Below are positions 41,418-50,450 of a stretch of DNA of 64,000 bases, in pieces. Both the position numbers and the translations under genes were made by a program. This DNA is from Metabacillus bambusae (GTDB taxonomy: Bacteria; Bacillota; Bacilli; Bacillales; Bacillaceae): the NCBI RefSeq assembly GCF_017497975.1, contig NZ_JAGDEL010000005.1, positions 248,001-312,000 of the forward strand. Direction: 5' to 3'. Numbering within the stretch: position 1 is the first letter of the stretch; every line of letters starts with the position of its first letter. The notes beneath the pieces were generated by a model. The model saw nothing but the letters and a program-made list of their open reading frames with translations. It did not search any database and had not been told where the DNA came from.

Positions 41418-41804
41418 TTGAACATCAATAAAATTCATCATGTTGCCATTATCTGCTCCAATTACGATCTTTCAAAAACCTTCTATACGAAGACACTCGG
41501 CTTCAAAGTGTTAGCTGAGGTTTTTCGGGAAGAACGAAACTCTTACAAATTAGACTTAATGGTCAATGATACTTATCAAATTGAATTATTTTCTTTTCCA
41601 AACCCACCAGAACGACCTAATAAACCCGAAGCCGTTGGACTTAGACATCTTGCTTTTGAGGTTACTAATATTAATGAGGCTGTTCAGGAACTTATTCAAA
41701 AAGGTGTAGCTGTTGAACCGATCAGAGTGGATCCACATACAGATAAAAAATTCACATTTTTCCAGGACCCAGACGGCTTACCACTTGAACTTTATGAGGC
41801 TTAG
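41418..41804 (+). CDS. VOC family (glyoxalase I-like) protein
   Basis: A 128-residue protein of the glyoxalase/bleomycin-resistance superfamily. HHVAIICSNYDLSKTFYTKTLGFKVL is the first beta-alpha-beta-beta-beta module with metal-ligand His; GLRHLAFEV and DPDGLPLELYEA supply further ligands. In B. subtilis ywkD, a VOC protein, sits at the same place next to racA. Start codon TTG with AGAGGTC upstream. Substrate not known. Confidence 0.88.
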   Translation: MNINKIHHVAIICSNYDLSKTFYTKTLGFKVLAEVFREERNSYKLDLMVNDTYQIELFSFPNPPERPNKPEAVGLRHLAFEVTNINEAVQELIQKGVAVEPIRVDPHTDKKFTFFQDPDGLPLELYEA

Positions 41805-42011
41805 GCCAAGTATCGACAAAGGGAATTGGTTATATGTAAAACATCCACTTTCTTTGCCGAATCGATACTTGTTTTGTCTAACGTGAAGGTAACTAGCTTC
41901 GGAAGGTCGAAAACGTAAAACAGAAGGTCTCAAGTCTGAATCTGTTCCTTATTTTATTGTTGGCAGTTGGCGTTTTTGGATTGTACTTAAACATTGGGGA
42001 GGAATAAAGAT

Positions 42012-42530
42012 ATGAGTACAGCAGCCGTTGCAAAGTTACTAGGGGTTTCTAGAAGAACTGTAATGAGATGGGTTAATCAGTTAAATATGGAATTGGATAA
42101 AAATGAACTAGGTCACTATCAATTTACTGAAGCAGATATTGAATGCTTAAAAGAAATACAAGAACAAACAAATAATCAATCACTCCCACAACCTACACAA
42201 ACGAATCACACAACTAGATTAGGTACTTTAAAAAGCGAAGCCTCAGTAGATACAAGCAAAGTCGCGGCACTAAACGAACGAGTTGATGAACTTGAACGGA
42301 AAATGCAAAGCAAAGCTGATGATGTTGTTTCCTATCAACTTCTTCAACACCGTAGAGAGATGGAAGAATTAATCAACAAAATCTCCTCTTTAGAGAAAAA
42401 AGTTGAAGAGCTTGAAAATTCACAGCAAAAGCGCGAACCAATTAAAGACAATGTATTAGTCTTTGATCAGCCGTCTGCACCGAAAAAACCGCGAAGAAAA
42501 AATTTAATCAGCTCAATTTTTAGTTTTTGA
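42012..42530 (+). CDS. racA: Chromosome-anchoring protein RacA
   Basis: A 172-residue DNA-binding protein. The N-terminal MerR-like HTH is AAVAKLLGVSRRTVMRWVNQLNMELDKNELGHYQFTEADIE (in part), followed by a coiled coil (about 85-145) with VAALNERVDELERKM and LINKISSLEKKVEELEN. It anchors the origin region to DivIVA at the pole during sporulation. The ATG at 42012 is preceded by GGGGAGGAA. A terminator hairpin follows at once. Confidence 0.88.
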   Translation: MSTAAVAKLLGVSRRTVMRWVNQLNMELDKNELGHYQFTEADIECLKEIQEQTNNQSLPQPTQTNHTTRLGTLKSEASVDTSKVAALNERVDELERKMQSKADDVVSYQLLQHRREMEELINKISSLEKKVEELENSQQKREPIKDNVLVFDQPSAPKKPRRKNLISSIFSF

Positions 42531-42556
42531 GGGGTCATCAAGCCCCTCTTTATTTT
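42529..42556 (+). terminator. Terminator of racA
   Basis: GAGGGG-TCATCAAG-CCCCTC followed by TTTATTTT, starting at the racA stop codon. Confidence 0.82.
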
Positions 42557-42732
42557 AAATCTAAGTCCACATCAATTTGGTATCTTGGTAAAGCACTGGC
42601 CATTTTGCTGTGAATTTCCCTTATCTTCTGTTGCTTTTGGTCTTCCGTCAATTCCTCTGTTGTGTATACTTTAACATTTATGTAATGACCGATAATGATC
42701 ATTGGTCCTAATGATAACTCTTCCTCATTCAT
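42550..42732 (-). CDS. Small protein of unknown function, 60 aa
   Basis: A 60-residue acidic protein, MNEEELSLGPMIIIGHYINV and KIREIHSKMASALPRYQIDV among its segments. Not recognised. GAGGCC stands 4 nt before the ATG, a weak ribosome site. Convergent with racA and overlapping its terminator. Codon use is ordinary. Confidence 0.55.
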   Translation of the reverse strand: MNEEELSLGPMIIIGHYINVKVYTTEELTEDQKQQKIREIHSKMASALPRYQIDVDLDLK

Positions 42733-42811
42733 AATGGCCTCTTTTAGATGTAATTTTTTGCATTTTCACTTGTTGTTGCTAATAGTATGTCTTTTTTTAG
42801 ATATTTAGACA

Positions 42812-42857
42812 TCAAAAAAACCTTACTCTCTATTAAACGGAGTAAGGTTTTTGATAA
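42812..42857. terminator. Terminator of the giant surface protein gene
   Basis: AAAAAACCTTACTC, loop, GAGTAAGGTTTTT, immediately downstream of the reading frame that holds the sorting signal. This argues that the frame belongs to the transcript. Confidence 0.87.
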
Positions 42858-42862
42858 CTAAA

Positions 42863-43675
42863 CTAATGTTGAGTCATGCTTGTTCTTTTTCTTTGCGAAA
42901 GGACTATTGCTACACCTGTCAAACTAATCAGTAAGCCTATTAGCAGCATATTAACTATATTAGTAGCAGTGCTAGGTAAGTCGAAATGACCAATTAAAGT
43001 CGCTGGTTCATAAACAACATCAGTTGAAGAGTTCTCAAATACTGCAAATGTACTGAAATGGTCAGTTTTTGCTGATACCATTCCATTGCTGTATGTTCCA
43101 CCGACCAATTCCCACTTCTTCTCACCTTCGTTATAGTAAAACACTTTCACGTTTTCAGCCTTATTTACTTTACCAGTTACTCTGAATTCTATTGTCATTT
43201 CTTCCTTGAATTGATGATATTCTTTCCCTTCAGAAGAGATTGTAATATCATACACTGAACTTAATGCTTTATTATCATCCTCCAAACGTTCAAGGTGAAT
43301 GATGACCTCGCCATCTGGTAAGTTTTCTGCAGGGATTAGCACACTTAGCTCATTATTTTGCAGTTTAAAAGTTACGCCTTTTTCTTTGGCAATTTGGATT
43401 TGTTCCTTGCTCAAGCTAAGTTCTACATTGTATTCCTTTTTAAAATCAAGGATAAGTGTTGTGTTCTTTTCTAAACCCGCTAAGTCGTTTGTTTCAATTG
43501 AAGCTTTGCCATCCTTCAATTTAACTTTTAATTGCTTTGTTAGTTCTGCTTTTCCCGGAGGTGTACTTCCATCTCCTGGATTTTCAGTCCCGTTACCTGG
43601 TTCGCCCGTTCCATCTCCTGGGTCATCTGTTCCTTCCCCTGGCTCGTCTGTTCCATTACCTGGGTCACCTGTTCT
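42863..43675 (-). pseudogene. Frameshifted C-terminal segment of the surface protein, with sorting signal
   Basis: From 43671 downward the proper frame continues the Pro/Gly/Asp/Thr repeats (EPGEGTDDPGDGTGEPGNG), then a globular region of about 190 residues, and ends with LPSTATN, a hydrophobic helix NMLLIGLLISLTGVAIVLS and QRKRTSMTQH. That is a cell-wall sorting signal of LPxTA type. It lacks its own start with ribosome site. It is joined to the upstream gene by one frameshift in the 42-bp repeat, so it is the detached end of that gene rather than an independent protein. Confidence 0.8.
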
Positions 43676-46600
43676 CCTTCCCCTGGCTCGTCTGTTCCAT
43701 TACCTGGGTCACCTGTCTCTTCCTCTGGATCTGGTTGTTCGTCTTTCCCTTTTGTAAATGTCCAGATATCAGAAACTGCTTTTCCTGTATAATCGTCTTC
43801 TGCAACTGCATACCATGAATACGTATTATTGTTGGAAAGTCCTTTCCACTTTACTTCTGCTTCGGTACCACTTGGAACATTTTCTTGCTCGCCAATTTCT
43901 GTATCTGTTTTCACATTTATAGCAAAGTAATCTGTAGCAACTCGTTTTTCATCAACTTGTAAGTCTAAATTAATGACTGACTCATCTTTACCAGGGAATT
44001 CACTTGGGTCATAGAAATTGTAATCATCTAAATATGGTGAATACGTATTAACGATAATTCTGTTATTGTCTTGATCAAAATGAAACAATTTCATGTAGCC
44101 TTGGCCGCCTTCTGGTCCACCTTGATAGTCCCCAAGCATTTGATAGACTTCGCGGTCTACAACGCCATCACCATCGTCATCAATTTCACTTACAAGAGTT
44201 TCAGAATCGTGATAGTGACCACTTAGGACCGCTATTACGTTTTCATTTGCTTCCACAACTTTAGTGTAAATTTTGTCACCAAGTGGACTGCGATTCCCTG
44301 AAACTAAGAGATATTCATGAAAATTAAGAATGGCTTTCCGGTCCGGATATTGTTTAAGGATATCGTTTATCCATTCTAAATCTTCATCCTGAACGCCCCA
44401 TCCCATATAGACCATGATAAAATCATTGCCGTTAGATGAGATTAGGTCATAGTGTCCTCGGTTGTTTTTGTATGTGTCACCATAATACGCTTTGTCTGCA
44501 AACCTGTCTGCACCAAAATATTTGCTGTATTCAGTGTAGTCGTTTGATAGTTGATTTACATCATGATTCCCAGCTAAAACACCATATGGGATATTGTTTT
44601 GATCAAGTACACCCATGTATTCGTCTGCATATTGCCATTGCTCTACTTTATCAAATTCATCAACAAGATCTCCTGTATGGAATACATATTTAATTTTCAA
44701 CTCTTCTTGCTTCTCTGCAATCCAATTTGTTTGTCTTTTAAAAATGTATGGATAGCTTTCTGCGTAGTATTGCGTATCAGACATCCAAACAAATGTATAA
44801 TCATATTCCTCTGGGCTCTTTGGAATCTCATCTTGAATGATTACATTGATTTTCGCGTCTTTTACATACTCATTGACTGCAACATTTCCTTTTAATTCAA
44901 AGTCATCGGTTCCAGCTATGTTATATGTTATCAATGTCCACTTGCCGCTCTGGTGATTCCAAGCATACATTGATACTTTTCTGCCTTCAAGTGATTTACC
45001 ACTCCAAGACAGTTCAACAAGATCATTCTCAACAATTGTTGGATCAACCTTTACATCGAAACGATGATATGGAAATTGTGTACTTGAATCCGTTGTTAGG
45101 TAGGTGCCATCCTTTTCTGATACTAGAAAGATATCCTCTGCCGTAAAGGCTGCTTCACCCTCTGGAACCATCATTTGCGGTGGTTCAACATCTGTTGCAT
45201 TTTTAAATGCTTTTACATCGCTAGTATTGCTTGCATCATATTTATATCCTTTATAGAAGGTTACATCTAGGTCATCACCTGTTGGATCAGTTACCTTGAC
45301 CTTTAATTTCGGATTACCATTTACAGATGCAGCACCATCAGCTGGTGAAATAAGCTCAGGCTTAGTTGGATTTTCATTATTTACTGAGAATGGAACGGTT
45401 AACTCTGCTTTATTTCCAGCCTTATCTTCTGCGACAATGATAAGCTTATGCTCACCAGGAGTTAGCTTTGAAGATGACGTTTCATATGGCACTTTGATTT
45501 GCTCATCATCTAGCATGACTTGAACGGAATTGACACCAGCTATTTCGTCAGTAACATCAGTATCAATTGTAAAGGCACCTTTGTATTCTTTCCCTTCAAT
45601 GATGTTCGTTTTTACAACAGGTGAAGTATTATCAACTAGAACGTTAGAAGTGACTTCATTGTCAGAATCTAAAGCTTTGACAACATGTTCACCATCCTCA
45701 ACAGTCGTTGTATCCCATATATATGTTTTTGATGGGGTATGTTCTTCTGTAATCGTAAAGGTGAAATCTTCAAATGGTCGGAATGTGCCATCATCACCCA
45801 TATCATATACTTTCGCTGGATCATTCTTTGCTGGATCTGTTAAAACTGTTCCATCTGCCAAAATTAGACGAACATTTCGCAAGCTATAATCATCGCGATT
45901 TTCTTCATCTTCTTCTAACTGGAATGGTGATGCTTTATTTCCAGCACGAACGGTAATGATATTTTCTCCCACCTGGAGACGGTCAGCTTCTACTGGTACA
46001 GTGAATGTCTTCCAATGTGACAGCCAATCTTTATCCAATAAGTAAAGGATGTCATCACCCATTGTCACTGCGTTTTGAAAATACGTATTAAGACCATTCA
46101 CTTCAAAGGCAAAGTAGGCCCCAGTTTCTAACGCTTTATACGTATCTGCCTGCAATTCTGAGTCATCAATGAATAGCTTCACATTATCAGGCGTTTCATC
46201 CTTAGATGTACCTTTTAGAATTTTTTCACCTGAAAGAATATCATCATCTTTAACATTTAAACGTAGATCAGATTTGTCAATCTCACTATGAATAGAAATC
46301 TTATAAGTGTCACTCTTTACTTCATTTGACCCATCTGAAACGACAAAGAAATATTCTACATATTCTTTTGCGATCAGGTCTGAAGCGTAAATCATATTTT
46401 TATACAAATGTGTTTCTGAATCGAGTCCTAAAAGTGTTTCTTTGAAGTCTGCTTGATCATTTGTACGATAATATAATCTAACAGATTTGACCCCTTTATC
46501 ATCTGATGCTGATGCAGCGATCTCGATATCATCTGTTTGATTAACTTCTGTAACAGCTGTTTTATTTTCAATCGTCGGAGCGACTGTATCTTCTATAATC

Positions 46601-49383
46601 TGAATCGGTTGTTTTGGAACCTGGAATGCTTCAACAGCACCCGGTGTAGCGTCTTGGATACCTGCGCTTACCTTCATTGATTGGGTTGAACCATCTTCAG
46701 GGTACTTGTAAACAATCCCTTTGTTCGGCACAGTATCATCTGTGTTTGCCACTTCGTTATAATAAGAAACTGTGATTTCTTCCTTTGTATTTGTGGCTAC
46801 AACAAGTCCTCTCGGGCTTCCATTTGCCATACCATCACTATGAATTTTGACGATATCTTTGTTTTCAATTAAGCTTGTACCGAAATTGGCATTAAAATCT
46901 GCTACTGTTTGTTCACCATTCATCGAATTGATGATCCAGAATACGAGTGTTCCTTTTGAAGGAATGACAACATCATCTGGTACTGAAGGCCAAACAACAT
47001 CACTTGCAGGGTCTGTTCCATAGCGATATTGAAGTTTATAATCCTTAAAGTTTAAATCTTTGTCTGTATTATTGTAGATCTCAATAAATTCATAGCCATC
47101 AGCTGAACCTACATTCTCTGTATCAGGAACAATTTCTGTTACAAGAAATTTAGGCATTTTACTATAATCTACTTCATCTTTCTTAACAGCAATTACATAT
47201 TCTTCTGTTTTAACTGTATTTGTTCCATCAGCTGCTTCAATATAGTACGTAATGTTTGAATCAACATTAACTCCAGGGATTTCAGCTATGTAGCTTGCTG
47301 GATCAGCACTTGCATTCATTGATAGGGAAATGAATGTATCATCCCCCTCTTTTTTATAATGGAAGGTAGCAAATGGTACAGCCACGTTATCTGTTATATT
47401 TGCTTCAATGATGATCGGAGAAAATGCATCAATTTCTGTCATCGGCGTATGCGTGATCACTGGTGCCACCGTATCAACAGGTATTTCATCAAGTTCAACT
47501 GGCTTTGTCGGGACTTGAACAGCTTCAATCGTACCAGGTGAAGGTGCTGCTAGTACTTTAAGCTTTTCCATTTCATTTCCTTCGCTTGGGAACATATATT
47601 GAATTACAGCGCCTGTATTATCATTGTCAGTTCCTAGATAACTTGCAGAAACAACTTCTGAGCTTGTGTTATCTTTTATGACGATTGCTCGGTTTCCACC
47701 ATTTGCAAAACCAGGGAAACTATCCTTATATTGGATTATTTGTTCACTTGATAAATTCAATCCAAAATGAGTGTTAAATTCTGCTAGAGTACGATCACCA
47801 TTATTAAACCAAAAAACGAGTGTTTCTTGAGGCTCAATCGTAGTAGCAGGAACTTGAAAGACTAGTTCGTTACCGGTATCAGTATATTTGTAGACAAAGG
47901 AATAATTTATTAATGACAGTGGTTGATTCGTATTATTATAGAGTTCAAAATACTCATAATAATCCGTTCCACCACCTTCTGTGTTTGGTGAAAGCTCGGT
48001 AATTAATAGCGTTTGTTCGCTATAGGTTTCTTGAGGAATCTCAACAGAAATTGTATATTCCCCACTAATTGCCTTATTGCTACCATCTGTTGCTTCAATA
48101 TAGTATGTAATGTTTGAATCCACACTTGCTCCTGGAATTTCTGCTGAAAAACTTGTCCAGTCGTCTGAACTCACATTCATTGTGACAGACGTAAAGTTCT
48201 CCTCTTTAGTAGTTTTGTAGTAAAGTGTCAGCGTTGGTATCGCTGCCAAATTATCTGTTACCTTTGCTTCAATCATGACAGAAGAAGCTACCTTACTTTC
48301 TATAACAGGTGTGTGAGTGATCATCGGTGCCTTGTTGTCTGCAGGGATCTCTTCTAGTTCCACCGGCTTTGTTGGGACTTGAACAGCTTCATTTGTTCCT
48401 GGAGTAGGTGCTGCCAATACTTGATGCTTGTCCATCATAGTTTTTGCTAAAGCATATTTGTATTGAACACCTAATCCGCTATTATCTGTTTCACCTGGTA
48501 GATAACCTGCAGATGTTACTTCATTTCCTTCTTTATCTTTAATAACAGCCGCTCTGTTCCCACCATTTGCAAAACCCGGGAATACATCCTTAAATTCGAT
48601 GACTTGGTCTGATGTTAACTCAAGTCCATAATGTGAATTAAAATCCGCTAAAGAAAGTCCGCCATTATTAAACCAAAATACAAGGGTTTCTTGTGAGCCG
48701 ATCGTAGTTGGGGGGACTTGAAATACTACTTCTTTTCCAGTATCCGTATAACGATAAATAAATGCATAATTAGTTAAAGATAATGGCTGATTCGCATTAT
48801 TGTATACTTCAAAAAACTCGTAGTTATCTGTACCATTTGAGTTTGGAGATACTTCAGTAATTAGTAAGTGTGAATTGCTATTAAAATCCTCTTCTACTAA
48901 AATTTCTGGAGTTTCTGGGGTTTCTTCTTCATCCTTCACTTCCTCTGATCCCTGATTTTCTTGGGACGTTTGAGCTGACACAGCTTCACTAGGTTGTTCA
49001 ACTGGTTGAGTAGTACCTTCAGATGATTGTTCTGTTTGTTGAGCAGTATCAATTTCTTTTTCTAGTTGTTCATTTTCTGCCAGAGGTTTTTCAACAACTG
49101 TAGGTTGTTCTTCCCCTTCAACAGTCTCTTCTATAGAATCAGTCTTTTCAGTTACTTCTGATTCCTCTTGAACTGGTTCTGTTTCATTTGTTGTTATTTG
49201 TCCATTGTCAACTGTACCACTTTTCCCTGTCTGATTTTCATTAGAAGTCGTGTTATCAATCACTTCTTCTGCATAAATCCTTTTCACAGGAATAACCGTA
49301 GTAAAATTGGATAGTACAATTGATACCATACAGACAAATAAAAACAATTTTCTTACTCTTAGTCGTACTTTCCGCTTATTCAT
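43540..49383 (-). CDS. Giant secreted/surface protein with lamin-tail, Ig-like and metallophosphatase domains
   Basis: A 1947-residue secreted protein. Signal peptide about 1-38 (RVRKLFLFVCMVSIVLSNFTT); Glu/Gln/Thr-rich linker 40-165; three lamin-tail domains (about 172-310, 457-595, 752-890; motif LLITEVSPN..YEFFEVYNN), each followed by an Ig/FN-like domain; further beta domains 930-1440; a calcineurin-like metallophosphoesterase about 1520-1810 with FVWMSDTQYY, HTGDLVDEF, AGNHDVNQ and LSGHYHD, holding all metal ligands; an FN3-like domain; then Asp/Pro/Gly repeats. The last ~55 residues are out of frame owing to a 2-nt insertion; see the 42863 entry. If the shift is real the protein would be released rather than wall-anchored. 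Probable extracellular phosphodiesterase or nuclease; substrate unknown. Confidence 0.88.
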   Translation of the reverse strand: MNKRKVRLRVRKLFLFVCMVSIVLSNFTTVIPVKRIYAEEVIDNTTSNENQTGKSGTVDNGQITTNETEPVQEESEVTEKTDSIEETVEGEEQPTVVEKPLAENEQLEKEIDTAQQTEQSSEGTTQPVEQPSEAVSAQTSQENQGSEEVKDEEETPETPEILVEEDFNSNSHLLITEVSPNSNGTDNYEFFEVYNNANQPLSLTNYAFIYRYTDTGKEVVFQVPPTTIGSQETLVFWFNNGGLSLADFNSHYGLELTSDQVIEFKDVFPGFANGGNRAAVIKDKEGNEVTSAGYLPGETDNSGLGVQYKYALAKTMMDKHQVLAAPTPGTNEAVQVPTKPVELEEIPADNKAPMITHTPVIESKVASSVMIEAKVTDNLAAIPTLTLYYKTTKEENFTSVTMNVSSDDWTSFSAEIPGASVDSNITYYIEATDGSNKAISGEYTISVEIPQETYSEQTLLITELSPNTEGGGTDYYEYFELYNNTNQPLSLINYSFVYKYTDTGNELVFQVPATTIEPQETLVFWFNNGDRTLAEFNTHFGLNLSSEQIIQYKDSFPGFANGGNRAIVIKDNTSSEVVSASYLGTDNDNTGAVIQYMFPSEGNEMEKLKVLAAPSPGTIEAVQVPTKPVELDEIPVDTVAPVITHTPMTEIDAFSPIIIEANITDNVAVPFATFHYKKEGDDTFISLSMNASADPASYIAEIPGVNVDSNITYYIEAADGTNTVKTEEYVIAVKKDEVDYSKMPKFLVTEIVPDTENVGSADGYEFIEIYNNTDKDLNFKDYKLQYRYGTDPASDVVWPSVPDDVVIPSKGTLVFWIINSMNGEQTVADFNANFGTSLIENKDIVKIHSDGMANGSPRGLVVATNTKEEITVSYYNEVANTDDTVPNKGIVYKYPEDGSTQSMKVSAGIQDATPGAVEAFQVPKQPIQIIEDTVAPTIENKTAVTEVNQTDDIEIAASASDDKGVKSVRLYYRTNDQADFKETLLGLDSETHLYKNMIYASDLIAKEYVEYFFVVSDGSNEVKSDTYKISIHSEIDKSDLRLNVKDDDILSGEKILKGTSKDETPDNVKLFIDDSELQADTYKALETGAYFAFEVNGLNTYFQNAVTMGDDILYLLDKDWLSHWKTFTVPVEADRLQVGENIITVRAGNKASPFQLEEDEENRDDYSLRNVRLILADGTVLTDPAKNDPAKVYDMGDDGTFRPFEDFTFTITEEHTPSKTYIWDTTTVEDGEHVVKALDSDNEVTSNVLVDNTSPVVKTNIIEGKEYKGAFTIDTDVTDEIAGVNSVQVMLDDEQIKVPYETSSSKLTPGEHKLIIVAEDKAGNKAELTVPFSVNNENPTKPELISPADGAASVNGNPKLKVKVTDPTGDDLDVTFYKGYKYDASNTSDVKAFKNATDVEPPQMMVPEGEAAFTAEDIFLVSEKDGTYLTTDSSTQFPYHRFDVKVDPTIVENDLVELSWSGKSLEGRKVSMYAWNHQSGKWTLITYNIAGTDDFELKGNVAVNEYVKDAKINVIIQDEIPKSPEEYDYTFVWMSDTQYYAESYPYIFKRQTNWIAEKQEELKIKYVFHTGDLVDEFDKVEQWQYADEYMGVLDQNNIPYGVLAGNHDVNQLSNDYTEYSKYFGADRFADKAYYGDTYKNNRGHYDLISSNGNDFIMVYMGWGVQDEDLEWINDILKQYPDRKAILNFHEYLLVSGNRSPLGDKIYTKVVEANENVIAVLSGHYHDSETLVSEIDDDGDGVVDREVYQMLGDYQGGPEGGQGYMKLFHFDQDNNRIIVNTYSPYLDDYNFYDPSEFPGKDESVINLDLQVDEKRVATDYFAINVKTDTEIGEQENVPSGTEAEVKWKGLSNNNTYSWYAVAEDDYTGKAVSDIWTFTKGKDEQPDPEEETGDPGNGTDEPGEGEQVTQVMEQTSQGKEQMTQEMERANQVTGLKIQEMEVHLREKQN
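43629..43714. repeat. 42-bp tandem repeat carrying the frameshift
   Basis: Copy 1, 43629-43670, is 42 bp; copy 2, 43671-43714, is the same sequence with CT inserted (GTTCTCCTTC instead of GTTCCTTC), so 44 bp. With both copies at 42 the frame would be open from the signal peptide to the LPSTATN anchor. Confidence 0.92.
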
Positions 49384-49798
49384 GGCTTCCTCCTTAAATT
49401 TTATTTACATTCATGTCAATAGTAATCGAATTTTGTAAACTAAAATTAAAGGAGGTGTAAATGTTTATAAAAATTCTGAACCATTATTACGTTTTCGTTA
49501 ATTTTTTATTTTGAGATATTTTAATAAATAAGGATTTAATGCTCATGTACTCTTAAAGGTTTACTACTTTAAATGGTTATTATATCGGTTACCCACCCTC
49601 ATAATAGGGAAAAATACCCTCTTTTCTCTACCAAAAGAAAGTACCTCTAAAAATTATACTGTTAATCATTTCTTTACACTGAATAAATATTTCTTTAACA
49701 AAATTCCAATATTATTTACATAATATGACATACTTTAATTAATATAGCTTTTATATATTAAAGAGGAGATATGGCCTTTTTACATGATTTATTCATCA

Positions 49799-49818
49799 AA
49801 ATAATGATTATCATTTCA
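49799..49818. promoter_or_regulatory. Fur box
   Basis: AATAATGATTATCATTTCA matches 15 of 19 positions of the Fur consensus; the 7-1-7 reading AAATAAT-G-ATTATCA fits 12 of 14. It overlaps the -35 of the plus-strand promoter at 49808. Confidence 0.65.
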
Positions 49819-49836
49819 TGATCTTTCAATTATAAT
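49808..49836 (+). promoter_or_regulatory. Plus-strand sigma-A-like promoter under the Fur box
   Basis: TTATCA (49808-49813), 17-bp spacer, TATAAT (49831-49836). The -10 is perfect; the -35 is poor but lies in the Fur box, an arrangement usual for iron-repressed promoters. Confidence 0.55.
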
Positions 49837-49880
49837 ACGTAACCTATTTGGATATTTATGTTAATGTAAGGAGAGAGATT

Positions 49881-49925
49881 GTGAAGTTCTTCAATATTAT
49901 AGTAGGTACAAAGTTAAAAAAATGA
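49881..49925 (+). pseudogene. 14-codon start remnant behind the Fur-box promoter
   Basis: GTG at 49881 is preceded by AAGGAGAGA at proper spacing, and reads MKFFNIIVGTKLKK then a stop. Too short to be an ordinary gene. It ends 25 bp before a family-B repeat, so it may be the decapitated front of a former iron-regulated gene. It could also be a true micro-peptide or leader; the sequence does not decide. Confidence 0.35.
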
Positions 49926-49950
49926 ATTTTAAAGGGGTGTTGTTTTAAAT

Positions 49951-50178
49951 AAAGGCTCTTTTCTAAGAGATTGTTGCTTTTAAAACAAAAACTATTTGGT
50001 TAATTGGAGCGGAAGTGCGAGACTCCTGCGGGAGTAGCGGGACAGGTGAGACACTCATGCAGGCGTTTACGCCGAGGAGGCTCACCGCCTGCCCCGCGGA
50101 AAGCGAGCAACTCGCGCTGCAATCAACCCACACCGCATTACTTGGTAAATGGCAACAAAGTTTACGAAAAAAGCCTAA
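49951..50178. repeat. MITE-like repeat, family B, copy 3 (inverted)
   Basis: Inverted relative to copies 1 and 4. Ends: AAAGGCTCTTTTCTAAGAGA on the left and the inverse of GGCTTTTTTCGTAAAC on the right, an imperfect terminal inverted repeat of about 24 bp (GGCTNTTTTC...GTTGC). Core TTTCCGCGGGGCAGGCGG / CTCCTGCGGGAGTAGC. Confidence 0.82.
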
Positions 50179-50182
50179 ATAA

Positions 50183-50329
50183 ATGAACTCATATGAAAAT
50201 ATCTTAAATTATTTTATTAGTTTCTTAGAGGAACGTCCTCTTATCACAATAACTCTATCTGTACTGTTGAGTGTAATTTTATTTTTCAGATCAATTGAAG
50301 CTGGTCAACATATCGGAGATGCAATATAG
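50183..50329 (+). CDS. Possible small membrane protein, 48 aa
   Basis: A 48-residue frame, MNSYENILNYFISFLEERPL then one hydrophobic helix ITITLSVLLSVILFF and a basic/polar end RSIEAGQHIGDAI. It looks like a real small membrane protein, but it has no ribosome site because the family-B repeat ends 5 bp before its ATG. It may be the tail of the gene that started at 49881 or a separate gene that lost its control region. Confidence 0.35.
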   Translation: MNSYENILNYFISFLEERPLITITLSVLLSVILFFRSIEAGQHIGDAI

Positions 50330-50342
50330 GGATGATTTAATA

Positions 50343-50383
50343 TAAAAAAGCTTGCAGGCATTTCGCACAACACAAGCTCTTTT
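50343..50383 (-). terminator. Terminator of tdk
   Basis: Minus-strand GAGCTTG, 20-nt loop region with a small inner stem, CAAGC followed by six T. Lies about 70 nt after tdk and could also serve the convergent small frame. Confidence 0.6.
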
Positions 50384-50399
50384 ATCGTATGGTTTTTAT

Positions 50400-50420
50400 C
50401 ACGTAACACGTAACACGTAA
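50400..50420. repeat. Three tandem copies of CACGTAA
   Basis: CACGTAA occurs three times head to tail between tdk and its terminator. Short simple repeat; no function assigned. Confidence 0.8.
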
Positions 50421-50450
50421 TTTTCTATTTTCACTGTTAAATAGTATTAA

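Noticed and set aside
43299-43818. Leu/Pro-rich plus-strand frames opposite the surface protein
   Set aside because: Antisense shadow of Asp/Pro/Gly repeat coding.
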